DNA of 64,000 bases from CBIHON01 sp966211965 (GTDB taxonomy: Bacteria > Pseudomonadota > Gammaproteobacteria > Burkholderiales > Burkholderiaceae_D), in assembly GCA_966211965.1 (NCBI GenBank), contig CBIHON010000002.1, positions 1-64,000 of the forward strand. Reading direction: 5' to 3'. Made by a program: the position numbers and the translations under genes. Shown here one piece after another: positions 24,035 to 32,214 of this stretch (its first letter is position 1; every line of letters starts with the position of its first letter). The notes under the pieces are model-generated. The model had not been told where the DNA came from. It was given only the letters and a program-made list of their open reading frames with translations, and ran no database searches.

Positions 24035-24442
24035 TCAGGAGGCAGCCGCGCAATGCGGCTGCCGCGCCCCGGCGAGCGCTATCGCATTCAATTCAAGCAA
24101 TGCGCCGTAGTGCAAAGGCCCGCACGGAATGACGGTGCGCGCAGGCTTGTGCATCCCCAGAATTTCCCGATACACCGTGTTGATCGGCTCCCACAAGGCA
24201 ATATCCGAAATAAAAAGCTGCACGCTGAGCAGCCGGTCGAGATCGGAATCCGCGGCAAGAAGAATGCCGCGCAGGTTGGCGAAGACTTGCCGAAGCTGCG
24301 CCTCCACGCCCTCTGGAATGTGCCGCTCAATACCTGGCACGATAGGCAATTGCCCTGAAACAAACACCATGCCGTTGGCTGCCACCGCTTGCGAATAATG
24401 GCCCGCCGGCAGCGGCGCCGCGCTGGTTTCGATGAATTCCAT
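24035..24442 (-). CDS. RidA (YjgF/YER057c/UK114) family protein
   Basis: Small Rid family protein of 135 residues that could hydrolyse reactive enamine/imine intermediates. The conserved Arg that binds the imine carboxylate is present in KPARTVIPCGPLHYGALLELNAIA. The ATG at 24442 overlaps the stop of the upstream dehydratase gene (stop and start share a base), so expression is coupled. The coupling makes chemical sense: the neighbouring PLP dehydratases release enamine/imine products that RidA enzymes quench. An upstream in-frame start (24475) would extend into the dehydratase gene and is not preferred. Confidence 0.92.
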   Translation of the reverse strand: MEFIETSAAPLPAGHYSQAVAANGMVFVSGQLPIVPGIERHIPEGVEAQLRQVFANLRGILLAADSDLDRLLSVQLFISDIALWEPINTVYREILGMHKPARTVIPCGPLHYGALLELNAIALAGARQPHCAAAS

Positions 24443-25425
24443 CAGACCGCCGCAGCCGCGCCGAGGCAGCGGCACAACGTGTCCGGATCGACGTTGCCGC
24501 CGCTGACGATCACGCCGACACGCGCATCCTTCACGTCGACGATCCGGTTCATCACGGCGGCCGCGCCGAGGCAGCCGGTCGGCTCGACCACGATTTTCAT
24601 GCGTTCCACGAAGAAGCGCATTTGCTTGCGCAACTGGTCGTCGTTGACTGTCACGATATCCTTGACGTGCGCCTGCATGATCGGCAGCGTCAGCGCGCCG
24701 ACCTGCTGCGTCTGTGCGCCGTCGGCGATGGTGTCGGGCACGGGAATGTGCACTCTGCTGCCGCTGCGCAGGGCTTGCTGGGCGTCATTTCCGGCTTCCG
24801 GCTCAACACCGATCACGCGGCAATCCGGCGACAAATGCGCTGCCGAAATCGCGCTGCCCGCGAGCAGGCCGCCGCCGCCGACACAGACGAATAAATAGTC
24901 GAGCGTGCCGACGTCCTCGAACAATTCCTTGGCCGCCGTGCCTTGTCCGGCAATCACCGGCGCATAGTCGAACGGGGGGATAAGCGCCAGCCCGCGCTCG
25001 TTGACCAGCTTGCGGGCGACCACTTCGCGGTCTTCGTTCTGGCGATGATAAATGACCACTTCCGCGCCATAGCCGCGCGTCGCCGCCAGCTTCATCGCCG
25101 GCGCGTCATGCGGCATCACGATGGTGGCTTTCACGCCGAGCATGCGCGCCGACAGCGCCACCGCCTGCGCGTGATTGCCCGAGGAAAAAGCCACCACACC
25201 CTGCTGCCTCTGCGCATCGCTCAAGCAAAGGATGGCGTTGTAGGCGCCGCGAAACTTGAAGGCGCCGATGCGCTGGAAATTTTCGCACTTGAAAAATAAT
25301 TTGGCGCCGGCTATTTCGTCTGCCTGGCTCGATGTCAGCACCGGCGTGCGATGCGCCACGCCTTCCAGTCTTTGCGCCGCGCCGAGGATGTCGGCGTAGC
25401 TTACCGCGAGAGTTGAATCGTTCAT
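24442..25425 (-). CDS. Threonine dehydratase-like PLP enzyme, probably hydroxyaspartate ammonia-lyase
   Basis: Fold-type II PLP enzyme of 327 residues. The PLP lysine is Lys57 in RIGAFKFRGA; SSGNHAQAVA and the phosphate loop GGGGLLAG are intact. It lacks the C-terminal ACT regulatory domain of IlvA, so it is a catabolic type close to serine racemase and threo-3-hydroxyaspartate ammonia-lyase, which eliminates ammonia from hydroxyaspartate, serine or threonine. The neighbour upstream is a DSD1-type enzyme, and RidA is coupled downstream. Together they look like a hydroxy-amino acid degradation operon. The exact substrate is inferred from context. Confidence 0.9.
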   Translation of the reverse strand: MNDSTLAVSYADILGAAQRLEGVAHRTPVLTSSQADEIAGAKLFFKCENFQRIGAFKFRGAYNAILCLSDAQRQQGVVAFSSGNHAQAVALSARMLGVKATIVMPHDAPAMKLAATRGYGAEVVIYHRQNEDREVVARKLVNERGLALIPPFDYAPVIAGQGTAAKELFEDVGTLDYLFVCVGGGGLLAGSAISAAHLSPDCRVIGVEPEAGNDAQQALRSGSRVHIPVPDTIADGAQTQQVGALTLPIMQAHVKDIVTVNDDQLRKQMRFFVERMKIVVEPTGCLGAAAVMNRIVDVKDARVGVIVSGGNVDPDTLCRCLGAAAAV

Positions 25426-25441
25426 GTTCTTCCTTTAAAAA

Positions 25442-26584
25442 TTACCAACCGTTGAAACGCTGCCAAGTATCGATCACCTCGTCCGATCCGTCGCTGACCA
25501 CGTGATAGTGCGCATGCTGCGCGGCGGTGGCGCAGGCATGATTGGGCAATACGCGCAGGCGCGTACCGATCGGGAAAGAGGCCGGGTCAATCGGCATTCC
25601 GCTGCGCGAAGAAATCACGCCGTGCTCTTGATTGGTCGCGCTGACGATCAAGTCGCCGATGGGCCGGCCGTCGATATCGCACACCGCGCCATAGCCTTGA
25701 TCCAGGGCCTGCGCGGCGGTGCCGCGGTCGCGCGACAAGGCCATCCAGCCGGCGTCGATCAATACTTGATTCTTGTCGGGTTGGTGGCCGATCACCGAAC
25801 TCAAAACGCTCAGCGCGATTTCATCCATCGAGCAGACGCCGAGTCCGGCCATCACGAGGTCGAAAAACACGAACACGCCGGCGCGCACTTCGGTGATGCC
25901 GGAAAAATCTGCGCCGAACAAGGCCGTCGGCGTGGAGCCGATGCTGACTGTCCGGCAGTCGAAGCCTGCCTTGGCGAGGCGTCCGGCGGCGTCGAGCGTG
26001 GCGCTGCGCTCGCGCGCCGCGACGGCGCGAATCGCCGCATGATCCGCCGCGTTGTACGAACTGCCCGCATGCGCCATCACGCCGGCGAACTCCAGCTTCG
26101 GCGCGCCACGCAGGATGGCGGCGATCTGCAGCAGTGCCGGATCGCCGGGCGCGATGCCGGCGCGATGGCCGTCGCAATCGATTTCGATCAGCACCGGCAA
26201 TTGCAGGTCATGCCGGCTGACTTCCGCTGCCAGCGCCTGGGCCGCCTGCACCGAGTCCAGCACGACCGACAGGCGCACGCCGCGCTGATGCAAATGCGCG
26301 ATTTGCGCGATCTTGGAGGGCACGATGGCGACCGCGTACAAGATGTCGCGCAAGCCGTGCGCGGCGAAATATTCTGCTTCCTTGAGCGTCGAGACCGTGA
26401 TCATGCTGGCATCCGTATCGTCCGCCAGCACACGGCGCGCGACGTCGATGCTCTTGCAGGTCTTCAGATGCGGCCGCAGAGCGACGCCGTGTGCTGCAAG
26501 GCGCGTGCGCATACGGGCGATGTTGCGCTCCATTTGCGCGCTTTGCAGTATCAGGGAAGGTGTTTCCAGTTGGCTCAGAGTCAT
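25442..26584 (-). CDS. DSD1/D-threonine aldolase-type PLP enzyme
   Basis: Fold-type III (alanine racemase fold) PLP enzyme of 380 residues. The PLP lysine lies in RPHLKTCKS (Lys41), replacing the usual KTHK with KTCK. The C-terminal metal site NHACATAAQHAHY holds the HxC pair that binds zinc in D-serine dehydratase/D-threonine aldolase enzymes. It probably acts on D-threonine, D-threo-3-hydroxyaspartate or a related beta-hydroxy amino acid, by aldol cleavage or dehydration. The ATG at 26584 (MTLSQLETP) is favoured; the longer frame upstream overlaps the divergent promoter. First gene of a three-gene minus-strand operon, divergent from a DauR-like regulator. Confidence 0.9.
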   Translation of the reverse strand: MTLSQLETPSLILQSAQMERNIARMRTRLAAHGVALRPHLKTCKSIDVARRVLADDTDASMITVSTLKEAEYFAAHGLRDILYAVAIVPSKIAQIAHLHQRGVRLSVVLDSVQAAQALAAEVSRHDLQLPVLIEIDCDGHRAGIAPGDPALLQIAAILRGAPKLEFAGVMAHAGSSYNAADHAAIRAVAARERSATLDAAGRLAKAGFDCRTVSIGSTPTALFGADFSGITEVRAGVFVFFDLVMAGLGVCSMDEIALSVLSSVIGHQPDKNQVLIDAGWMALSRDRGTAAQALDQGYGAVCDIDGRPIGDLIVSATNQEHGVISSRSGMPIDPASFPIGTRLRVLPNHACATAAQHAHYHVVSDGSDEVIDTWQRFNGW

Positions 26585-26611
26585 GGGAAGGTCGGGAGGG
26601 AAATTATTTGA

Positions 26612-26639
26612 TTGCCGTTGTTTTGACAGTATGTATAAT
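26612..26639 (+). promoter_or_regulatory. Promoter of the DauR-like regulator gene
   Basis: TTGCCG at 26612, a 16-base spacer and a perfect TATAAT at 26634. Transcription would start near 26645-26647, only a few bases before the ATG at 26650, so the message may be leaderless. Confidence 0.5.
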
Positions 26640-26649
26640 ACTAAACAAT

Positions 26650-27354
26650 ATGTCAAACAAAGAAATCATGCCTGCAAGCAAACCCAACTCCAAATCGGCA
26701 AAGCAGAAGCGCGCGCCGGTTTCGGCGGCACTGTCTGAAAACGCGCTGCTGCTGCGCGAAGGCGCGAAAATCGCCGAGGCCTTGGGCAAGATGTTCGCGC
26801 CTTGCTGCGAAGTCGTGCTGCACGACCTGACCCGGCCCGAGCATTCGATCGTTGCGATCGAATGCGCCTTGTCCGGCCGTAAGGTTGGCGAAGCGGCCAC
26901 CGAGATGGGGCTGGCGCGCATCAAGAATCCGGCGTTCCCGGACGTGGTGCAAAACTATCCGAATGCCTTTCCCGATGGACGGCCGGCCAAGAGCACCTCG
27001 ATCGGCTTGCGCAACAGCTCAGGGAAATACGTCGCGGCCCTATGCCTGAACCTGGACGTATCGCTGTTTTCCTCGATGCAGAAAGTGCTGGAACAATTCA
27101 TCGCGGCCGGCGACGGCATGGCGCCGGTGCGCGAAACCATGCGCGCCCGTTCGCTGGATGACGTGCGCCGCGCAATCGAAAATTTTGCCGCGCAAAATAA
27201 TGCGCAGCCGCGCGGCTTGTCGCTGCCGCAGCGGCGTGAATTGATCGGCAAGCTGGAAGAGTCGGGGCTTTTGCAGTTGCGCGGCGCAGCTTCGATGGCA
27301 GCCGAAGTGCTGGGAATTTCGCGGACCTCGATTTATAACGCACTTAAAAATTAG
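26650..27354 (+). CDS. YheO/DauR-like transcription regulator (PAS-like + HTH)
   Basis: Regulator of 234 residues. The N-terminal YheO-type PAS-like domain (about 30-140; CCEVVLHDLTRPEHSIVAIE) and the C-terminal HTH (about 190-234; GAASMAAEVLGISRTSIYNAL) match DauR, the repressor of D-arginine catabolism in Pseudomonas. It is divergent from the DSD1-dehydratase-RidA operon, so it probably senses a D- or hydroxy-amino acid and controls that operon. An internal ATG at 26668 is an alternative start. The ligand is inferred only from neighbours. Confidence 0.88.
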   Translation: MSNKEIMPASKPNSKSAKQKRAPVSAALSENALLLREGAKIAEALGKMFAPCCEVVLHDLTRPEHSIVAIECALSGRKVGEAATEMGLARIKNPAFPDVVQNYPNAFPDGRPAKSTSIGLRNSSGKYVAALCLNLDVSLFSSMQKVLEQFIAAGDGMAPVRETMRARSLDDVRRAIENFAAQNNAQPRGLSLPQRRELIGKLEESGLLQLRGAASMAAEVLGISRTSIYNALKN

Positions 27355-27446
27355 AGTGGTTTGCCTGCGTGTGAAAAGGTGAGGGCCATTTCGTGCCTGA
27401 GCTTCCCTGCACATGCAATCAATCTGCTCCGGACATCAAAAAAATC

Positions 27447-28388
27447 ATGGATATTCTTTTTTTCGGCTACCAGGATGGCGCACAAGTCTGGATCGATGAA
27501 CTGGCGCGGCACTTGCCGCAGGCTCGCGTGCGCCGATGGCAGGAGGGCGACGATGCCGCCGCGGATTATGCGATCGTGCGTAATCCGCCGGCGGCGATGC
27601 TGCAGGCGCGGCCCGGGCTGAAAGCGATTTTCAATCTGGGCGCGGGAGTGGATGCCCTGGTGGCGCTCTTGCACAGCGAGGCGGTGTCCTTGTCTCCGGA
27701 GTTGCCTGTGATCCGCCTCGACGATGCCGGCATGGCGATACAGATGACAGAGTATGTGCACCACGCTGTCTTGCATTTTTTCCGCGACTGCGATGCGTAT
27801 GCACGGCAGCAAACGCAAGCGCAGTGGGCGCCGCTGCCTCCGCGGCACAGGCAGGACTTTTCAGTCGGCATCATGGGACTGGGTGTCCTCGGCACGCATG
27901 CTGCACAGACACTCGCTGCCGCGGGATTTCCAGTGCGCGGCTGGAGCCGGACGCGCAAGAAAATCGATGGCGTGACGTCGTATGCCGGACCGCCTGGACT
28001 CGATCAATTTCTTGATGGGCTTTCCGTGCTGGTGAACATGCTGCCGCTGACGCCGGACACCGAAAATATTCTCGATCGCACGCTGTTTGCCAAGCTGCCG
28101 CGTGGCGCCTACCTGGTCAATGTCGCACGCGGGGCGCATCTGGCGGAAGAGGATTTGCTCGACGCGATAAGCTCGGGGCATTTGGCCGGGGCACGGCTCG
28201 ATGTTTGCCGTACCGAGCCGTTGCCCACGGAACATCCGTTCTGGCGCGAGCCGCGCATCGGCATCACGCCGCACATTTCGGCATCGATCATGATGAAAGA
28301 CAGTGTTGCCCAGATCGTTGCGAAGATTCGCGCGTTGGAGTCGGGCCAAGTGGTGGCCGGCATCGTTGACCGGGCGCTTGGATATTGA
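27447..28388 (+). CDS. ghrA: Glyoxylate/hydroxypyruvate reductase A
   Basis: NAD(P)H-dependent D-2-hydroxyacid dehydrogenase of 313 residues that reduces glyoxylate to glycolate and hydroxypyruvate to glycerate. The Rossmann motif is GIMGLGVLGTHA (~144-155). Catalytic Arg (NVARGAH), Glu (CRTEPLP) and His (ITPHIS) are all in place. The ATG at 27447 gives the family-typical start (MDILFFGYQ). Its position next to a hydroxyaspartate/threonine-type operon fits, since aldol cleavage of hydroxyaspartate yields glyoxylate, but it has its own upstream spacer and may be independent. Confidence 0.92.
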   Translation: MDILFFGYQDGAQVWIDELARHLPQARVRRWQEGDDAAADYAIVRNPPAAMLQARPGLKAIFNLGAGVDALVALLHSEAVSLSPELPVIRLDDAGMAIQMTEYVHHAVLHFFRDCDAYARQQTQAQWAPLPPRHRQDFSVGIMGLGVLGTHAAQTLAAAGFPVRGWSRTRKKIDGVTSYAGPPGLDQFLDGLSVLVNMLPLTPDTENILDRTLFAKLPRGAYLVNVARGAHLAEEDLLDAISSGHLAGARLDVCRTEPLPTEHPFWREPRIGITPHISASIMMKDSVAQIVAKIRALESGQVVAGIVDRALGY

Positions 28389-28570
28389 TGCTTCCTTGCA
28401 CATTTCTTTGTGTCTTCATGTATCTGCGCTGCGTCCGGACACACGCAGTTGCAAAAGGGCGAGGCGGGCGACACATGCAGGATACATCTCCGAGTTGAAA
28501 TGGCGTTACTGGTTCGCGTGAGGTGAAGCCGCGAATTGGAAGCGCCATTTAACTTTCTGGAGAAAATGAT

Positions 28571-28858
28571 ATGAATGTCAAACGATTGCTCGCATGCCAC
28601 GCGCTTTTTTTCGCAAGCGCTTCCGCTTTCGCTCAAACGCAGGATTACGTCTCATCTGACAGGAACTTCGTTTCGGGAAGGACCCGCGCCGAAGTCATCG
28701 CCGAGCTGCAACAGGCGTGGGTGGACGGCAGCCTCGTGATCGGCGGCGAGGAATATCCCGGCCAGTTTCCGATGCAGGCAACGATGCAGCGCAGTCGCGC
28801 CGCAGCAATCGACGCCGCGCAAAACAAGAAAGCCTGGTCCGGTGCAAGTGGCGGTTGA
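28571..28858 (+). CDS. DUF4148 domain protein, exported
   Basis: Small exported protein of 95 residues. The signal peptide ends at SAFAQ (~22), and the mature part carries the DUF4148 pattern TRAEVIAELQQAWVDG followed by a YPG motif. DUF4148 proteins are small periplasmic proteins abundant in Burkholderiales and of unknown function. A good ribosome site (CTGGAGAAAATG) supports the start. No operon partner: GhrA is 180 bases upstream and the porin gene converges from downstream. Confidence 0.85.
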   Translation: MNVKRLLACHALFFASASAFAQTQDYVSSDRNFVSGRTRAEVIAELQQAWVDGSLVIGGEEYPGQFPMQATMQRSRAAAIDAAQNKKAWSGASGG

Positions 28859-29322
28859 ATCGGTGTCTTGGTGCCGGGACGCCGGGCGTTCCGACGAATA
28901 GATGCTGCGATGATGGAGGCCAGGCGCCTGGCCGGCGCCATTGCGTTGCCAGCAAAGAATGCTGGAAAAAGCGCGCGGGTGAACGGGGCTGATGTGTATC
29001 GAAACCACACATCGAGGCATGCTCTAAAAGTGCCGCGTACAACCCGCGCCAAGAGACATTTTCAATGAAAAAATGCTGCTCGTAAAACATGCCGATCCGG
29101 AGGGTGATCGGCACAAACTACTGCCATACCTGGCTCACCACTAAGCGTCGGTCTGGCAACTGCCGGTGATTCCGCCCGCACCCTGGTTCGTGTTCCGATG
29201 TTGCGCAGGGCAGCTTCTGTGCAACAGGCGCAGGCATTTGCTGCGGCTACTTCACTCGCCTAAAAATCTTCTTGCGCCTCACGTTGCGGCAACGCTCAAC
29301 GCAAGCTCGGCATCAAACCCGA
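28859..29322. other. Intergenic region between convergent genes
   Basis: 464 bases between the DUF4148 gene and the 3' end of the porin gene. It contains a perfect 16-base palindrome GGCCAGGCGCCTGGCC at 28918-28933 and a second small hairpin (CCAGC/GCTGG), neither followed by a T-run. Short open frames here lack ribosome sites and are not accepted. Confidence 0.5.
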
Positions 29323-30393
29323 TCAGAACGAATGGCGAATGCCGAGATTGAACGCCTTGTCGCCGGAACCGGCTTCAATCGCGCTGCCGACGGTATAGCC
29401 GGCGCCATTCTTGTTGTTGATGCGGGCATAAGCTGCATACAGATCGGTGCGCTTCGACAATGCGTAACGATAGCCGATGGCCCATTGATCGGCATCCTGG
29501 TTGAACGCGGTCTTGTCGTCTTTACGCAAGTAGGAAACCAGTACCGTGTTGGCGCCGAACGGAATCGTCAGGCCGACCAGCACATCGCTGCTGTCGGTGG
29601 AGGCCGTCGGTGCGGCAACGCTGCCATACGGGTTGGCCGTGTTGCGCAACGGCGAGCTGTTGAGGCCCTTGTCGACGCCGTAGGCAAAATGCGCTTTCAG
29701 CATGCCGAAGTCATAGGTCGCCGCCAGCAATGTGTTTTTCGCATTGTCGGTGTTCTTCACGGTGGCTGTGTCGTTGTTGCGGTTGTGATAGCCGAGACGG
29801 ACATTCAAGGGACCGTTCGCATAGCCGACTGCCAAACCGATCTGGCGTCCGGCGCCGGTGTCGCCTGCAACTTCACCAAAGCCATAAGCCAGTTCGCCGG
29901 TAAAGCCGCTTACCGTGGGCGAAACGTATTTGATCGTATTGTCCATGCGGCTGGCTGCATTGCCGGAGTTCGGCAGGATATTGGCAGCGTCGCCGGCCAT
30001 GCCGGTGGCGAACGGATCGGCAAATGCCAGCGTCAAGTATTCGGGCGTGTAGTGACGGCCGAAAGTCACGGTGCCGAAGTCGCCTTTCAAGCCGACATAG
30101 GCTTGACGGCCGAACAGCAGGCCGCCTTGGCCCAAGGCGCCGGTGTCAACGGAAAAGCCGTTTTCCAACAGGAACAGAGCGGACAGGCCGCCGCCGAGAT
30201 CTTCCGTGCCTTTGAAGCCCAGGCGCGAACCGGACGCCACGCCGCTCGTCAGCTTGGTGACCGAACCGGCTGCGCCGCCGCTTTCGGCAACGATACCGGC
30301 GTCGACGATGCCATACACGGTTACGGACGATTCTGCCGATGCGGCACCTGCGAAAGCGCTCAGTACGGCGAGTGCGAGAACTGATTTTTTCAT
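29323..30393 (-). CDS. Gram-negative porin (Burkholderiales type)
   Basis: Trimeric outer membrane porin of 356 residues for passive uptake of small hydrophilic solutes. The signal peptide ends GAASA at about residue 20. The mature protein begins SSVTVYGIVDAGI, the hallmark of the Neisseria/Burkholderia porin family, and ends in Phe (GIRHSF). The loop 3 region and the LGFKGTEDLGGGL strand are conserved. A ribosome site GGAGATGAG precedes the ATG. It is monocistronic, with a ~365-base AT-rich upstream region suited to complex regulation. Confidence 0.95.
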   Translation of the reverse strand: MKKSVLALAVLSAFAGAASAESSVTVYGIVDAGIVAESGGAAGSVTKLTSGVASGSRLGFKGTEDLGGGLSALFLLENGFSVDTGALGQGGLLFGRQAYVGLKGDFGTVTFGRHYTPEYLTLAFADPFATGMAGDAANILPNSGNAASRMDNTIKYVSPTVSGFTGELAYGFGEVAGDTGAGRQIGLAVGYANGPLNVRLGYHNRNNDTATVKNTDNAKNTLLAATYDFGMLKAHFAYGVDKGLNSSPLRNTANPYGSVAAPTASTDSSDVLVGLTIPFGANTVLVSYLRKDDKTAFNQDADQWAIGYRYALSKRTDLYAAYARINNKNGAGYTVGSAIEAGSGDKAFNLGIRHSF

Positions 30394-30758
30394 TAACTCA
30401 TCTCCAGGAAAGGTGTTGCAAATGTATAGGTGAGAACGGCGGAGGAGGCTGGTGGCGGCTTCCCCTTCCTCTTGCTTTCAAACTCTTTGCTCGAATTGCC
30501 GCGTATGCCGCAACCACCGGCGAGCAAAGAAGGCGGCTCTTACAGCAATGCTGCCGTGTTTGCCTTATTGAATTTTTTCAACGAGAAACCATGTCTTTAT
30601 ACATTTTTTTAAATCGTAATGTCAATAATATTGCGAAAATACAACGATAAAGTAAATATTTATTGTTGATAATATGTCGATAAAATATTTTTTATGGGTT
30701 GTCGCAAGAAGAGGAATCAGGTATTGGCCCCCCTTCTTGGCGGCCACGAAAAAACACC
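30394..30758. other. AT-rich divergent promoter region
   Basis: 365 bases between the divergent porin and winged-helix-like genes. About 150 bases (30545-30700) are strikingly AT-rich compared with the rest of the window, as expected for a strong porin promoter and possible nucleoid-protein binding. No gene or small RNA could be recognised. Confidence 0.5.
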
Positions 30759-31319
30759 ATGATGCGTAGCATTGACGATTACATTTTGGGAAACGAAGAG
30801 TTGCACGCGCAATTCCGAAGATGCGTGACAATGATCGGCAAGCTTGTTGCCAGCACACCTGAGCCGGTAGGGATGATCCAGATAGAAGCGCTCACCGGCG
30901 CTTCAACGAAGGAAATGGCAAAGTTATGCGAGCGGTTTTGGCGTGCCGGCCTGATACGTCCGGATTACGACATGCCCAACGCTTGGAGACTGGCTTGCGA
31001 TCCCTGCAAAACCACCTTGGAAGGGGTATTGTGCTGCGTCCTCGCAGAGCAACAGGATGAACGGTGCAGGCAGTCCGGTGCGAAGCCGGGCCAGGCCGAA
31101 CTGCCAAGCCGGGAACTCGACCCGCTCATCATGCAGATGACGATGGCGATCAACCAAAGCATATTCAGATACCTGCGTCAATTCACCCTGGAGCGGCTGC
31201 GCCTGAATCTTGGTGCGATGTTTCCTCCTGCTCCGCAAGCAACGCCGGCAAGCGGAGGACCGGAGGAAACGGCCCGGGCGCTAGTGTCCTGTTCCGTAAA
31301 TTCGTTGCATAAAAGATGA
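30759..31319 (+). CDS. Hypothetical protein with winged-helix-like segment; 3' end supplied by a MITE-like element
   Basis: Unrecognised protein of 186 residues. Residues ~25-65 (PVGMIQIEALTGASTKEMAKL) read like a winged helix of the Rrf2/MarR kind, and the pair DPCKTTLEGVLCCVL adds three cysteines (two adjacent). The ATG at 30759 is preferred over a TTG at 30699. The last 13 or so codons (VSCSVNSLHKR) and the stop lie inside the inverted-repeat element that begins at 31281, so the natural C-terminus has probably been replaced by insertion. Whether the protein still works is unknown. No operon partners. Confidence 0.65.
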   Translation: MMRSIDDYILGNEELHAQFRRCVTMIGKLVASTPEPVGMIQIEALTGASTKEMAKLCERFWRAGLIRPDYDMPNAWRLACDPCKTTLEGVLCCVLAEQQDERCRQSGAKPGQAELPSRELDPLIMQMTMAINQSIFRYLRQFTLERLRLNLGAMFPPAPQATPASGGPEETARALVSCSVNSLHKR

Positions 31320-31445
31320 CGAGAATCGGGCCGATACCGCGTCAAAAATGCGCGCAAGGCCTCGGCCTTGCTATGCTTTTTTCCTTGTCTCGGCCCGATT
31401 TCGCCACTTTTACTTTTGCAACGAATTTGCGGAACAGGACACTAG
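31281..31445. mobile_element. MITE-like palindromic element
   Basis: 165 bases beginning CTAGTGTCCTGTTCCG and ending with its exact complement CGGAACAGGACACTAG. The inverted similarity extends about 55 bases inward with few mismatches (through CGTTGCA and ATCGGGCCGA). The centre has a perfect 18-base palindrome GCAAGGCCTCGGCCTTGC. There is no transposase, so it would be mobilised in trans. The CTAG at both ends may include a target duplication. The left end lies within the coding sequence that begins at 30759. Confidence 0.8.
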
Positions 31446-31500
31446 CTGCCGGCATGGCGTGAGGGGCATGCCGGCGCCGCCAAGATAGCCATGCAAATCG

Positions 31501-32214
31501 TCAGATCTGCAGCCAGGCGCCTTTGAACAGGATCGGCCCGGTCGGCCCGTTCGGATTGGGCGAACCGCCTTTCGGCTCCAGGCTGATCGCCAGCAGTGGA
31601 ATCGACTGCGGCGTCGCGTTTTCCGGCAGCGGCAAGGTGATGCTGCCATTTTCCGCGATCAAGCCCAGCGAGCGCGGCGCGCCTTCCTTTGGCACGGCCC
31701 ACAATTGCAGGCTCTTGTCTTTTGCCACGGCTTGCGAAGCCAGGACCTTCACCACCAATTGCCGCTGCCGGGCATTGCCGGTGACGATGAATACCGGTTG
31801 CGCCTTGTCGTCTGCCAGAGTGGCAACATAGGACATGAGCGGCGTGGCAGGTTCCGGGTGGCGAACCAGCAGCAGAGCGAACAGGATGGTCGCCAGCGTA
31901 GTCGAGACCAAGCCCAATCCGCGCCAGAAATTCAAATTCTCGCGCAGCCGGCTCCAGAACGAAGGGCTGCCTTGACCGGCGCGCAAATCGAGCCGCTTTT
32001 CGATCGCCTGCCATACTTGCGGCGAAGGTTGCACGGCTGGCGCGAACTCCGCCATCGGATGCAGGCGGTCCTGCCATTCCGCGACCGCGCACCTTAAGCC
32101 GGCATCGTCGCGCAGCCATTGTTCAAAGCGCCGCCGCGCACCGCCTTTGAGCGTGCCCAACACGTATTCGGCCGCGAGTTTTTCCTGCAGGGGCTGGTTG
32201 TGCCGGATATTCAT
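31501..32214 (-). CDS. Anti-sigma factor (RskA/anti-sigma-K type)
   Basis: Membrane anti-sigma factor of 237 residues. The N-terminal cytoplasmic part (about 1-95; LAAEYVLGTLKGGARRRFEQ) resembles the ZAS-like domain of RskA. A single transmembrane helix lies at about 100-120 (STTLATILFALLLV), followed by a periplasmic domain with the RskA pattern (LQLWAVPKEGAPRSLGLI). The ATG at 32214 overlaps the stop of the sigma gene by four bases, giving coupled, stoichiometric synthesis. It should hold the ECF sigma factor inactive until an envelope signal. The MITE lies just downstream. Confidence 0.92.
   Translation of the reverse strand: MNIRHNQPLQEKLAAEYVLGTLKGGARRRFEQWLRDDAGLRCAVAEWQDRLHPMAEFAPAVQPSPQVWQAIEKRLDLRAGQGSPSFWSRLRENLNFWRGLGLVSTTLATILFALLLVRHPEPATPLMSYVATLADDKAQPVFIVTGNARQRQLVVKVLASQAVAKDKSLQLWAVPKEGAPRSLGLIAENGSITLPLPENATPQSIPLLAISLEPKGGSPNPNGPTGPILFKGAWLQI

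Noticed and set aside
28859..29322. Short open frames between DUF4148 and porin genes
   Set aside because: None has a ribosome site or plausible composition; the region is better described as intergenic with small palindromes.
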